A stretch of DNA of 41,540 bases from Mycobacterium colombiense. GTDB taxonomy: Bacteria > Actinomycetota > Actinomycetes > Mycobacteriales > Mycobacteriaceae. Within the stretch, counting starts at the first letter, position 1; each line of letters begins with the position of its first letter. Positions 8,709-16,945 of this stretch are shown one piece after another. Made by a program: the position numbers and the translations under genes. The stretch is taken from assembly GCF_001672755.1 (NCBI RefSeq), contig NZ_LZKI01000149.1, positions 1 to 41,540 of the forward strand, written 5' to 3'. The notes beneath the pieces were generated by a model that had not been told where the DNA came from, searched no databases, and worked only from the letters and a program-made list of their open reading frames with translations.

Positions 8709-10354
8709 TAACACCCCGCCTCGGCCGCAGCGCGATATCCGCGCACCGCCACCGGCGCGAACACCGCGACCAGCACGCCGCCCCACAGGCCCGCCTGCCA
8801 CAGCGGCGACAGCACCGGACCGCCCTCCGCGAGCGCGCGCATCGCCTCGATCGTCGGGGAGATGGGCGAAAATCGCACTACCGGTTGCAGCCAGCCCGGA
8901 AACACCTCGGCGGGAGCCACGCCGGTGTTGAGGAACAGCAGCACTATGCACCCCGCGCCCAGCCAGGTCACCATCGCCTTGCCGTCCGCGCGCGCAGCGA
9001 TGGCGATGACCAACGTCGCCATGCCGGCCGAAATCACCACGGGCATCAGGACGAAAGCGAGCACGGCGATCCAGCCGTAGTTGAATCGCAGGCCCAAGGC
9101 GATCCCGAAGACGGTGAGCACCAGGGCGGAGGCGACGGTTCGCGCGGCCTCGGCGACCAATCGACCCGCCACGGTGCTGGCCCGGTGAACCGGCTGCACC
9201 CACAGCCTGGTCAGCACACCGGACTCGCGTTCGGATGGCAGAGCCAGACCGGCGCCGAGGGTTCCGAACACCGCGCCGACCACCGCGCACATCGGGACCA
9301 GCCCATACAGGCTGTCGTGTCCGGTGGCGGCCAGGACGGATTTGCCCACCAGCAGTTTGTAGATGATGAGGAGAAAGGTCGGAAACAACAGCGCTTGCAC
9401 CGCGACAATCGGGTCGCGGCGCCAGCGGCGCAGCAGCCGTCCCGCCTCCGAAGCGCTTTGGCTGACGAAGGCGGTCAGCGACGTAGCGCACGGAATCTCG
9501 TGCCGTGCAACGGCGCTAACGGCCACCGGCGTCTGATCTGTGGACGCATCGCGCGCCGGAGACTCATCTCGACCTGCCCTGCGGACGATCAGCGGCGCGC
9601 CCGAACTTCCCGCGCTGACGCGTCGCTGCATCCGTACCGCGAGAACGCCGAAAAGTGCCAGCAGGCCAAGGCACCACGTCAATGTCACCGACAGATCCCT
9701 GCCGGTGACGTGACCGGTGGCGAGGCCGCGGAGCGTCTCGGTGACCTGAGATACCGGTTGGTTGCGAATGAACGGTCCGAGCCATGCCGGAAACGATTCC
9801 GCCGGAGCGATTCCGGTGGACAACAAGATAAGGACCAGTTGGGGGAGAAGCAGTAATTGGCTCGACGATTCGACGGAGCCGACCCGGGAGCCGAGGGCAT
9901 CCGCACCGAGACAGACCGCCATCGCGAACGCCACTACGATGATCACGAACAGAACCGTGTCACCGGGGCCGCCTTCCATCCGGAAGTCGAACAACCATCC
10001 GACCGCGATGGCCGCGATCAACGCGATGATCGCGCGCGTCAGGCAATAGAGCATCCGCGCGCCCAGCGGCACCGCCGCGGAAACCGGCAGGGTGCGAAGC
10101 CGGGAACCGAAGCCGGACAACCGGTCTCGTGCGGCGCGGTCGGCCGTTGTCATGGCCCCGAACAGCATCGCCTGCACGATGACCACCGGAACGACATACT
10201 GCGGATAGCTCATCGGGCCGGTGTGGATGAGGCCGCCGAGAACCAGGGTGAACCCCAGGAAACAGCCCACCGGTGCCAGTGCGGCGAAAAGCAGGTCAGC
10301 GTCGCGCCGAGAGGCTGACACCGTCCGCCAAGTGAGTGCCACCAGGGCACTCAT
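8708..10354 (-). CDS. Fused tandem ABC-2 type permease (DrrB-DrrC-like)
   Basis: 548 aa with two homologous six-helix halves. The ABC-2 signature is repeated: STGIAPAESFPAWLGPF near residue 190 and NTGVAPAEVFPGWLQPV near residue 475, each followed by a conserved amphipathic stretch (VSQVTETLRGLATG and ISPTIEAMRALAEG). A polar linker of about 50 residues, rich in Arg, Asp and Pro, joins them. Ordinary DrrB and DrrC are separate proteins of about 250-290 aa, so this is a gene fusion. ATG 10354 has AGGAGGT 7 bases upstream. No Walker A ATPase is encoded in this cluster, so the partner must be elsewhere. The predicted role is export of the lipid made by the adjoining acyltransferases. Confidence 0.88.
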   Translation of the reverse strand: MSALVALTWRTVSASRRDADLLFAALAPVGCFLGFTLVLGGLIHTGPMSYPQYVVPVVIVQAMLFGAMTTADRAARDRLSGFGSRLRTLPVSAAVPLGARMLYCLTRAIIALIAAIAVGWLFDFRMEGGPGDTVLFVIIVVAFAMAVCLGADALGSRVGSVESSSQLLLLPQLVLILLSTGIAPAESFPAWLGPFIRNQPVSQVTETLRGLATGHVTGRDLSVTLTWCLGLLALFGVLAVRMQRRVSAGSSGAPLIVRRAGRDESPARDASTDQTPVAVSAVARHEIPCATSLTAFVSQSASEAGRLLRRWRRDPIVAVQALLFPTFLLIIYKLLVGKSVLAATGHDSLYGLVPMCAVVGAVFGTLGAGLALPSERESGVLTRLWVQPVHRASTVAGRLVAEAARTVASALVLTVFGIALGLRFNYGWIAVLAFVLMPVVISAGMATLVIAIAARADGKAMVTWLGAGCIVLLFLNTGVAPAEVFPGWLQPVVRFSPISPTIEAMRALAEGGPVLSPLWQAGLWGGVLVAVFAPVAVRGYRAAAEAGC

Positions 10355-10390
10355 ACCGAGACCTCCTGCGACGCCACGACCGGAACCACA

Positions 10391-11782
10391 TCACGCATCG
10401 ATACGCAGTCCGCCATCGCAGACCCGGCTGAACTCGGCACGCATCGTCTCGACGTAGCGCAGAACGGACCCGCGGGCGACGTCGGTGCCAGGGTAGGCGA
10501 CCACCAACTGCGTCTTGTCGTGCATCCGATTGACCCACATGCACACCGTCTCCGACAGCCGGTTATCGCCCCACACGCCGGCGCGCAGGCCGTCGAAGTA
10601 ATCGCCGAACGGCAACTTGCGGATGTCGATGTAGGACAGCATCGGGACCGGACGGTCCGGGACCTCGATGGGGTCCGACGACGGGTCGGTGGATTCGAGC
10701 AGGTGGTAGTAGGGCACGGCGCCCAAGGCGGTGTTGCCGTCGAAAGACGCCTGGGCGGCGCTGACCACCTCATCGAACGACGCATCGGCGGTGGGAATCG
10801 CCAACGGGACGAAACTGGCCAGCCAACCGACCGCGGTGGCGTACGCGGGCTCCCGTCGGTTGTCGAATGGCGTGAGTCCGAAATACGTTGCGGCGCCGGT
10901 TAACCGGTGTTCGGTCAGCGCGGCGCAGGCGAACACGCCACCGCTGAAACGCGCACCCGCCGCACGGCAGACCGCCTCGAACCGTCGGCCCTGGTCGTCA
11001 TCGATCAGATCGAATACGTCGATGGCTCCCGGCGTGTCCGCATTCGACTCACCCAGTTCCAGCGGGAATTTCGGGAGCGCCCCATCATTCGCCGCGAGAA
11101 AAGCCCGCCACGATTGGATCTCGGGCGACTCCTCGTTCAGGCCCCTGGTGTACGCGTGCTGATTCGCGCTGTATTCGCGATGGCTCGGAGCGGGCGGCAG
11201 CGGGTTTTCCGCGGTCTGCAGCGCGGCGAAGTACATCGTCTGGATGTCGAGGAAGATCACCCCCGCCGACATGCCGTCGGCGCGCAAGTGGTCGACGGCG
11301 ATATAGATGGTGAACCGGTCTTCGGCCTGAATGATGCCGAAGGTAAAGCAGTCCCATTGCAGTGGGTCGGGAGTATCGAGAAGCAGTTTGCGAATCTGGT
11401 TCGGCGCCATCCGCCCGAGATCCGATGGCGCCAAGGTGATGGCCTCCGGGTCGGGAATGACATAGCGAAGGATCCCGTCGTTATCGCCGAACGCGAAGCG
11501 GTCGTGGTAGGTGTCGTGTCGCCGCAGGTGACTGTTCACGGCTTGGGTCATCGCATCGATATCGCAGACGCCGTTGATTTCCCAGGCCCCGATGCACAAC
11601 CGGGGGATATCACGGCCGCGGTTGACCTGGCGTCGGTAATAGCGGAGGTGCTGCGCCTGCTGATAGCTCACCGGGGCGGGGTGATGCTGCGCTTCGGCGG
11701 CGCGCCGATAGGTGGCGGCCGTGGGGTACCAGGATACGACCGTGCCCTCGGCCGTCCAGTCCTCAACCGTGCCCAAGAACAT
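10391..11782 (-). CDS. PapA-family (polyketide-associated) acyltransferase
   Basis: 463 aa. The catalytic HxxxDG motif is VDHLRADGMS near residue 168. The N-terminal block (LGTVEDWTAEGTVVSWYPT) resembles PapA1/PapA2/PapA3-type acyltransferases, which esterify trehalose-based lipids in mycobacteria. A DFGW-like structural motif is not clear, but the late FDGLRAGVWGDNRL region aligns with the channel-forming part of condensation domains. ATG 11782 has only a weak AAAGG upstream. It lies between the small Cys-rich gene (17 bases upstream) and the fused permease (36 bases downstream). The substrate is not predictable; a surface glycolipid is the best guess. Confidence 0.88.
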   Translation of the reverse strand: MFLGTVEDWTAEGTVVSWYPTAATYRRAAEAQHHPAPVSYQQAQHLRYYRRQVNRGRDIPRLCIGAWEINGVCDIDAMTQAVNSHLRRHDTYHDRFAFGDNDGILRYVIPDPEAITLAPSDLGRMAPNQIRKLLLDTPDPLQWDCFTFGIIQAEDRFTIYIAVDHLRADGMSAGVIFLDIQTMYFAALQTAENPLPPAPSHREYSANQHAYTRGLNEESPEIQSWRAFLAANDGALPKFPLELGESNADTPGAIDVFDLIDDDQGRRFEAVCRAAGARFSGGVFACAALTEHRLTGAATYFGLTPFDNRREPAYATAVGWLASFVPLAIPTADASFDEVVSAAQASFDGNTALGAVPYYHLLESTDPSSDPIEVPDRPVPMLSYIDIRKLPFGDYFDGLRAGVWGDNRLSETVCMWVNRMHDKTQLVVAYPGTDVARGSVLRYVETMRAEFSRVCDGGLRIDA

Positions 11783-11799
11783 GCGCTACCTTTCGTCCG

Positions 11800-12021
11800 T
11801 CAGCTGCGACGCCGGTTTGGATGACCATAACGGCACCGCGCATGAATTGCTGAGTAAGTCGGTTCCCGAAGCGGTCCAGTTCCGCATGCCCAGCAAGTCA
11901 CCTGGGGCGTGCCGCGGCGGGCAATCCACGCCGGTGATTGAGCTGGTTGGGGTTCGAGTTGACGGTCCACGTGTTGGCAAGCGGCGCAAATAAATGACTC
12001 GCCGGCGATCCCGCGGCGCAA
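11800..12021 (-). CDS. Putative Cys-rich zinc-ribbon mini-protein
   Basis: 73 aa. Two CxxC pairs are spaced like a zinc ribbon: ICAACQH near residue 13 and TCWACG near residue 43, followed by HARCRYGH. These Cys and His residues would suit one or two bound metals. The start must be TTG at 12021, because an in-frame TGA lies directly before it; GGGGAA sits about 10 bases upstream. The stop is 17 bases before the PapA-like gene, so it would be first in that operon. A competing frame over the same bases (ATG 12028) lacks Cys spacing and looks non-coding. Function unknown. Confidence 0.5.
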   Translation of the reverse strand: MRRGIAGESFICAACQHVDRQLEPQPAQSPAWIARRGTPQVTCWACGTGPLREPTYSAIHARCRYGHPNRRRS

Positions 12022-12730
12022 TCATGAAATTCCCCTTTCGGGCCTGAGCTATCGCACGGAAAGTTCTGTCAACCAAATGGGTGCTCGTGTGAGGTAGTCG
12101 ACAACGCAGGGCCATTCAATTCGCGCGTTGTTAACACGGAACTAACAGCCAAACAAGCATTTATCTCGACGAGATGACCCAACCTGTCGATCCCACCCAC
12201 GGAGCAGGCGCTATGTTGAGCTGACCTCACCAGTTGCTGGTGGACCTGCCCAATCGGCGCCTCGTTTACCATAACGTGATGTATGGCCGTATTGGAATAG
12301 TGTCAGCGAAAGTTTCCTGGGCCGCTGAATCGGGCAAACGATTAAGCGACGTTCAAAAGCGCCGCGGCGCTAGGGACTACGCCTACAAATGGCAACGTCG
12401 ATAGGGAAGATCGACGATATGCCGGAGTGCCGGCAGCAAACTGTGACTCAGTCGATCCCGACGTGGTGAACCAGAAAACCACGAGCGCACAACGGGTTAC
12501 GCGCAGGTTAACACGGTGGAGCGCCAGAGATCCCACGCGCCAGCGGGATAGGCATCGTCGGCCGCTAACAAGCGTGTAGTTCTCGTCATGGTGAGCAGAG
12601 ACTCCGCCGGCCGTGCGCAGGGCGCAACGTCCCGGAGCGGCGGCCACGCGCAGACAAAGCGTCCTCCGATGGTCGATGATGGTCGGGACAACCCGTCGTT
12701 TCTCGTCACCATGAATCTTGCAAAGAACGG
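12022..12730. other. Long intergenic region between divergent units
   Basis: About 700 bases, less GC-rich than the neighbours, holding the promoters of the minus-strand lipid cluster and of mez. Open frames here are short, lack plausible starts and match nothing I recognise. No RNA gene or repeat was recognised. Confidence 0.5.
12067..12072 (-). promoter_or_regulatory. Consensus -35 hexamer (TTGACA) upstream of the PapA cluster
   Basis: On the minus strand TTGACA ends 45 bases before the TTG start at 12021. The only -10-like hexamer is TAGCTC at 12051-12046, with a 15-base spacer, so promoter identity is uncertain. Confidence 0.3.
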
Positions 12731-14404
12731 ATGTTGACGATGCCCGATGAGCTGCGCGGTACGGCTCGACTGTTCGATGCGGTGACCACCAAAGGCACCG
12801 CCTTTACGGAGTCCGAGCGCCGGCGGTTGGGGCTCTTGGGTCTGCTGCCGACGACGGTGAAGACGCTGGAGCAGCAAGCCGAGCACTGCTGGCACGAATT
12901 CTCCACTCGGCGCGACGATCTCGACAAACACATCTATCTGCGGGCATTGCAGGACCGCAACGAAACACTGTTCTACCGGGTGCTGCGTGATCACATCCCC
13001 GAGGCGCTGCCAATCGTCTACACCCCCACCGTGGGTGACGCCTGCCAGCGTTTCAGTGAGATCTACCGGCGGCCGCGAGGATTGTTCGTTTCCTACGCCG
13101 AGGGTGACTGCCTGGACGAGGTGCTGAACAACCGGCCGCAGCGCGACGTCGACGTGATCGTGGTGACGGACGGGCAGCGCATCCTCGGCCTGGGCGATCA
13201 GGGCATCGGCGGGATGGGTATCCCGATCGGAAAGCTCTCCCTCTACACCCTGATCGGCGGGATCGATCCCGCGCGCACCCTTCCGATCGTGCTCGACGTG
13301 GGTACCGACAACAGCGAACTTCTCGATGATCCGCAATACCTGGGCTGGCGGCACCGGCGCATCGACGACGACGATTACTACGCCTTCATCGACAAGTTCG
13401 TCACCGCGGTGCGCAAGCATCTGCCCAATGTGCTGCTGCAGTGGGAGGACTTCGCCACGGCGCATGCGCTGCCGATCCTGGCCCGTTACCGCGACAAGCT
13501 CCTCACCTTCAACGACGACATCCAGGGGACGGCCGCCGTCACCGTGGGGGCGCTGCACGGCGCCGCCAAAGTCGCCGGCCGCCCGCTCTCGCAGCAACAG
13601 GTCGTCATGCTCGGCGCCGGCTCGGCCGGTATCGGAGTGCTGGACATGATTCGCCGGCAGATGATGACCGAAGGCTTATCCGAACAGGAGGCCTCGCAGC
13701 GCATTTGGGTTGTCGACGTGGTCGGCCTGCTCACCGATGATCGCACCGATCTGTCCGACGCGCAGCGCGGATTCGCCCAGCCGGCCGGCCGCGTTGCGCA
13801 ATGGGGTCTTTCAAGGCCCGCTCAGCTCGCCGACGTCGTCCACCATGTCGACGCGGGTGTGCTGCTCGGCCTGTCGACTGCGGCGGGTGCCTTCACCGAG
13901 GGCATCGTGCGCGAGCTCGCCGACAAGACCGAGCGACCGATCATCTTCCCGCTCTCCAACCCGACGAGCCGCGCCGAGGCGCACCCCGCGGAATTGGATC
14001 AGTGGACCGACGGGCGCGCCTTGATCGCCACCGGCTCACCGTTCGCGCCGCTACACCGAAACGGCGTGGAACGCCCAGTGGCCCAATGCAATAACGTCTA
14101 TATTTTCCCCGCGATGGGACTGGCCGTGACCGCGGCTCAGGCGACGCGGGTCACCGACGAGATGATGCGGGTCGCCGCCGAGACCCTGGGCGAGGCGTCG
14201 CCGGCCCTCACCGACCCCGACCAGCCGCTGCTGCCCGCATGGTCGGACGTGCCCGATATCGCGGTGCGGATCGCGCACGCCGTCGCCGTGCAGGCCGTCG
14301 CGGACGGCGTCGCCCCGACGCGCAGCGACGCCGAACTCACCGAACGCATCACGCAGGTGCGTTGGCTCCCCGAATACCCCGCCTCGGGGGAGACCACCGC
14401 CTGA
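12731..14404 (+). CDS. mez: NAD(P)-dependent malic enzyme
   Basis: 557 aa, near the length of M. tuberculosis Mez (Rv2332, about 548 aa). It oxidatively decarboxylates malate to pyruvate in the cytosol, linking the TCA cycle with gluconeogenesis and NADPH supply. VYTPTVGDACQRFSEIYRR near residue 97 is the malic-enzyme N-terminal signature. LDVGTDN, then FNDDIQGTAAVT with metal-binding acids, then the dinucleotide loop LGAGSAGIG and the late PLSNPTSRAEA are in family order. ATG 12731 and ATG 12740 are both possible starts. It is monocistronic, with long non-coding stretches on both sides. Confidence 0.95.
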   Translation: MLTMPDELRGTARLFDAVTTKGTAFTESERRRLGLLGLLPTTVKTLEQQAEHCWHEFSTRRDDLDKHIYLRALQDRNETLFYRVLRDHIPEALPIVYTPTVGDACQRFSEIYRRPRGLFVSYAEGDCLDEVLNNRPQRDVDVIVVTDGQRILGLGDQGIGGMGIPIGKLSLYTLIGGIDPARTLPIVLDVGTDNSELLDDPQYLGWRHRRIDDDDYYAFIDKFVTAVRKHLPNVLLQWEDFATAHALPILARYRDKLLTFNDDIQGTAAVTVGALHGAAKVAGRPLSQQQVVMLGAGSAGIGVLDMIRRQMMTEGLSEQEASQRIWVVDVVGLLTDDRTDLSDAQRGFAQPAGRVAQWGLSRPAQLADVVHHVDAGVLLGLSTAAGAFTEGIVRELADKTERPIIFPLSNPTSRAEAHPAELDQWTDGRALIATGSPFAPLHRNGVERPVAQCNNVYIFPAMGLAVTAAQATRVTDEMMRVAAETLGEASPALTDPDQPLLPAWSDVPDIAVRIAHAVAVQAVADGVAPTRSDAELTERITQVRWLPEYPASGETTA

Positions 14405-14709
14405 CAGACGTCCATGGGCTCGCATGTTGGGCTATCACTTCGACTGTCGAAGCGACGTACCGCCGGCTACGGGTACCGGGCCGGGTGTGAATATGTTCAC
14501 TTTCCGCTTATGCACCAGTCCTGGCCGTGGGCAATGACTTTGGAGACACATGGAAATACCAGCGCAGCTGCGCAATCGGCAAACCGTGGCGCCGAACATC
14601 GGTCCCGGCGCCGATGTTGCGCGCAGGATTGAGAATTGGGAGCGCGTGGTACCAAAGGGAACGTGAGCGGGGGTCAGATGACCATGCCCGCACGATCCAG
14701 AGGAACTCA
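14405..14709. other. Intergenic region upstream of the PPE gene, with a palindrome
   Basis: About 305 bases. It contains the perfect-arm palindrome CTTCGACTGTCGAAG at 14438-14452, which could be an operator or a short hairpin after mez. No PE gene precedes the PPE gene. Nothing else recognised. Confidence 0.45.
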
Positions 14710-16047
14710 ATGCACTTCGCGGAATTGTCGCCGGAGGTCAATTCCGGCCGCATGTACGCAGGCCCCGGCGCGGGGTCGCTGCTGGCCGCAGCGACGGCGT
14801 GGGACGAGCTCGCCAATGAGCTGCACACCACGGCGGCCAACATCGAGTCGGTGATCTCGGGGCTTACCAGTGAGCCCTGGCAGGGGCCGTCCGCGGCAGC
14901 GACGGCGGTTGCGGCCGCACCGCAGCTGGCCTGGCTCAACGCCACCGCTGAGCAGGCCACGCAGGCCGGCGCTCAGGCCAAAGCCGCTGCGACAGCTTAT
15001 GAGTCGGCGTATGCGGCGACGGTGCACCCGTCGGTGGTCGCGGCCAACCGTTCCCAGTTGTCGTCGCTGGTCGCCACGAATCTGCTGGGCCAGAACACGC
15101 CGGCGATCGCGGCCACTGAGGTCGCCTACGGCGAGATGTGGGCCCAGGACGTCGCCGCGATGTACGGCTATGCGGGCGCGTCGCAGGCTGCCTCGCAGGT
15201 GACGCCGTTCACCCCGCCCAAGCAGACGACCAATCAGGGCGGGCTGGCCGCGCAGACTGCCGCGACGACGCAGGCCGCGGGTACCTCGGCCGGACACGTG
15301 CAGTCGGCGCTGTCGAGCAATACGATGTCCGCGGTGCCGAACGCGCTGCAAAGCCTCACCACCTCGTCGACGGCGTCCTCGGGGCTGAGCGATCTCTCCA
15401 GCTTCATGAACCCCTACAACTTGGTGTCGCTCGGCTCTGCATTCCTCGGCAACGGCACCGGGCTGATCGGGGTATCGGGCGCCGCGGGGTTCATTTCCGA
15501 CACCGAACACAAGATCGTGGAACCGGGCGCGAGGCCGAAGGCCGTGCCGGAAAAACCGGGAAAGCCCACGGTTTCGCGCCCGCCCGCAAAGGCAACAGCG
15601 GTGTCCGCGGGAATGGGGCGGGCGAACTCGTTGGGCGGCTTGTCGGTGCCGCAGGGCTGGTCGACGGCGGCACCGGAAGTGCGCCTTACCGCGCTCGAGT
15701 CGCCCGCCGCCGGCGCTGCCCCGGCGAGTCGCGCGGGTTCTGGGCTGTTCAGCGGCCAGATGCCGCTGTTCGGTGGTGCGCCATTGATGGCGATGCCCGG
15801 CCGCGGCGCAGCCGATTCCCGGGGTCGCCAACCGGCCGCAACGAGCGACGCGCCCGGACGCCCGCTCCTCACGGGGGCGGCTATGCAAGAGCGTAGACAG
15901 TCACCGCGCAGCGCGCCGACCGGAACCGCAGCCGAGGTGCGCGAAATCACTGACGTGCTAGGTAAACTCGCCGAACTGCGAGCCTCCGGCGCGCTGACCG
16001 ACACCGAATTCGCCGAACAAAAGCAACGCCTGCTCGGCACCGGTTAA
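14710..16047 (+). CDS. PPE family protein, SVP subgroup, with C-terminal SHOCT-like domain
   Basis: 445 aa. The first 175 residues are a PPE domain: [18 protein letters not shown] (SPE in place of PPE), [11 protein letters not shown] and the WxG turn in SEPWQGPSA. The PPE-SVP motif GLSVPQGW is near residue 316. The last 35 residues ([20 protein letters not shown]) match the SHOCT pattern, a short helical oligomerisation module not normally expected on PPE proteins. ATG 14710 was chosen because GAGGAA lies just upstream and the protein then begins as PPE proteins do. PPE proteins are type VII (ESX) secretion substrates that normally pair with a PE protein; none is adjacent. Confidence 0.92.
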   Translation: MHFAELSPEVNSGRMYAGPGAGSLLAAATAWDELANELHTTAANIESVISGLTSEPWQGPSAAATAVAAAPQLAWLNATAEQATQAGAQAKAAATAYESAYAATVHPSVVAANRSQLSSLVATNLLGQNTPAIAATEVAYGEMWAQDVAAMYGYAGASQAASQVTPFTPPKQTTNQGGLAAQTAATTQAAGTSAGHVQSALSSNTMSAVPNALQSLTTSSTASSGLSDLSSFMNPYNLVSLGSAFLGNGTGLIGVSGAAGFISDTEHKIVEPGARPKAVPEKPGKPTVSRPPAKATAVSAGMGRANSLGGLSVPQGWSTAAPEVRLTALESPAAGAAPASRAGSGLFSGQMPLFGGAPLMAMPGRGAADSRGRQPAATSDAPGRPLLTGAAMQERRQSPRSAPTGTAAEVREITDVLGKLAELRASGALTDTEFAEQKQRLLGTG

Positions 16048-16062
16048 CCACCGTCATGGTGG

Positions 16063-16105
16063 CATGGTGGTCGCCTCAATCAAACATGACGCGGCGACCA
16101 CCATG
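16063..16105. terminator. Perfect 13-bp inverted repeat between convergent genes
   Basis: CATGGTGGTCGCC (16063-16075) pairs perfectly with GGCGACCACCATG (16093-16105) around a 17-base loop. A smaller hairpin, CCACC/GGTGG at 16048-16062, lies directly before it. There is no T-run, as is common for mycobacterial hairpin terminators. Placed between the PPE stop and the end of the convergent secreted-protein gene, it may end both transcripts. Confidence 0.5.
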
Positions 16106-16202
16106 GGTGTCGTTGCTCATCCACTGTTTGGAGCGCAGTCGTAGTGCACCCGGGTGGAGACTGGGTCGAAGTCCTTCCTTACCCAGACCGTGCGGCCCTG
16201 GG

Positions 16203-16475
16203 TCAGAACCGCGGTGGCGGTGGCCCCCCAAAGGGTCCCGGGTGTGGCGGCGGGCCGCCGAATGGTCCCGGACCTGGTGGCGGGCCGCCGAATGGTCCCG
16301 GACCTGGTGGCGGGCCGCCGAATGGCCCTGGAGGGCCTGGGTGTGGTGGTCCGAAGGGGCCAGGTCCGGGCGGTGGTGGGGGATCTGCACTTGCCGCCGC
16401 GGCGCCGAAGGCCGCCACGCTTAGACCCAGGGCACCCGCAATCACCGCGCCGGCGATCGCCCGCTTAGTTTTCAT
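16203..16475 (-). CDS. Small secreted Pro/Gly/Phe-repeat protein
   Basis: 90 aa. Residues 1-31 form a Sec signal peptide (Lys-rich start, hydrophobic core AGAVIAGALGLSVAAFG, cleavage likely after AAASA). The mature part is almost only Pro, Gly and Phe in ten-residue units of the type GGPPPGPGPF, with two His-containing variants. There are no Cys residues and no enzyme motif. ATG 16475 has GAGAGG about 10 bases upstream. It resembles the small Pro-rich exported proteins of mycobacteria. A cell-wall or adhesive structural role is a guess. Confidence 0.75.
   Translation of the reverse strand: MKTKRAIAGAVIAGALGLSVAAFGAAAASADPPPPPGPGPFGPPHPGPPGPFGGPPPGPGPFGGPPPGPGPFGGPPPHPGPFGGPPPPRF
16251..16330. 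repeat. 30-bp tandem repeats within the secreted-protein gene
   Basis: Two perfect 30-base copies (16251-16280 and 16281-16310) are followed by a partial third copy to about 16330; degenerate copies flank them. Each unit codes for ten residues in frame, so repeat number can change without a frameshift. Confidence 0.85.
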
Positions 16476-16945
16476 GCTGCAGCCAGCCTCTCGCGTTGGT
16501 AGTTACTCTTGTTAAGTAAGCAACTTACATGCAACATCACCGTCAGCAGCGGATGACACAGCGTGTCGATGTCAACCAAACGCCCTGCACTGCCGCGGGC
16601 ATGGGGCGGCCCGCCGTTTATGCAGCTCCGGAACATCCATTCACCGACTGGTCCAGATGATTTCAGTGACCGGCTTCCTGGCCCGAAAGCGCCCGACCGG
16701 CAGGGAACTGCCAGGAAGAACCACCTGAGGAAGCCGCGCAATTCGGCAAGTCCTTCGCTAAGGTAATTAGGTATGGAAACTAGTGTGAGGGCGTCTCCCG
16801 ATTGCCTTCGCGAAGGAGCCGATTAGCCGGCGCTGCGTCATTCGGGTATTACGCAGTCTCGCAGAGGCTTCCGTTATCAGCGATTAGACGGTGCACGTCG
16901 CGGTTGATCCGTCGATGTGACCGATGAGTGAAAGTGAGATCTTGA
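16476..16945. other. Intergenic region between divergent genes
   Basis: About 470 bases without a supported gene. It contains the inverted repeat at 16516-16528 and a perfect 12-base palindrome CCTTCGCGAAGG at 16805-16816. The palindrome could be an operator for the O-methyltransferase gene. An 89-codon minus-strand frame here overlaps the secreted-protein promoter and looks non-coding. Confidence 0.45.
16516..16528. promoter_or_regulatory. Inverted repeat GTAAG-CAA-CTTAC upstream of the secreted-protein gene
   Basis: Perfect 5-base arms separated by 3 bases, 41 bases upstream of the minus-strand start. A TTGCAT (-35-like) hexamer lies just upstream on the minus strand, so a repressor bound here would block the likely promoter. 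The regulator is unknown. Confidence 0.35.

Noticed and set aside
12022..12730. Hidden gene or mobile element in the 700-base gap
   Set aside because: No terminal repeats, transposase remnant, tRNA-like cloverleaf or frame with a plausible start was seen.
12497..13597. A 366-codon minus-strand frame over the start of mez
   Set aside because: Antisense to a well-recognised malic enzyme; its translation shows no domain.
14438..14452. LexA (SOS) box
   Set aside because: CTTCGACTGTCGAAG lacks the TCGAAC-N4-GTTCGA pattern of mycobacterial LexA sites.
16251..16330. Possible CRISPR array
   Set aside because: Repeats are directly adjacent without spacers and are in-frame coding units of a Pro/Gly protein.
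16472..16741. 89-codon minus-strand frame upstream of the secreted protein
   Set aside because: Covers a likely promoter and palindrome, and its translation has no domain or plausible signal sequence.
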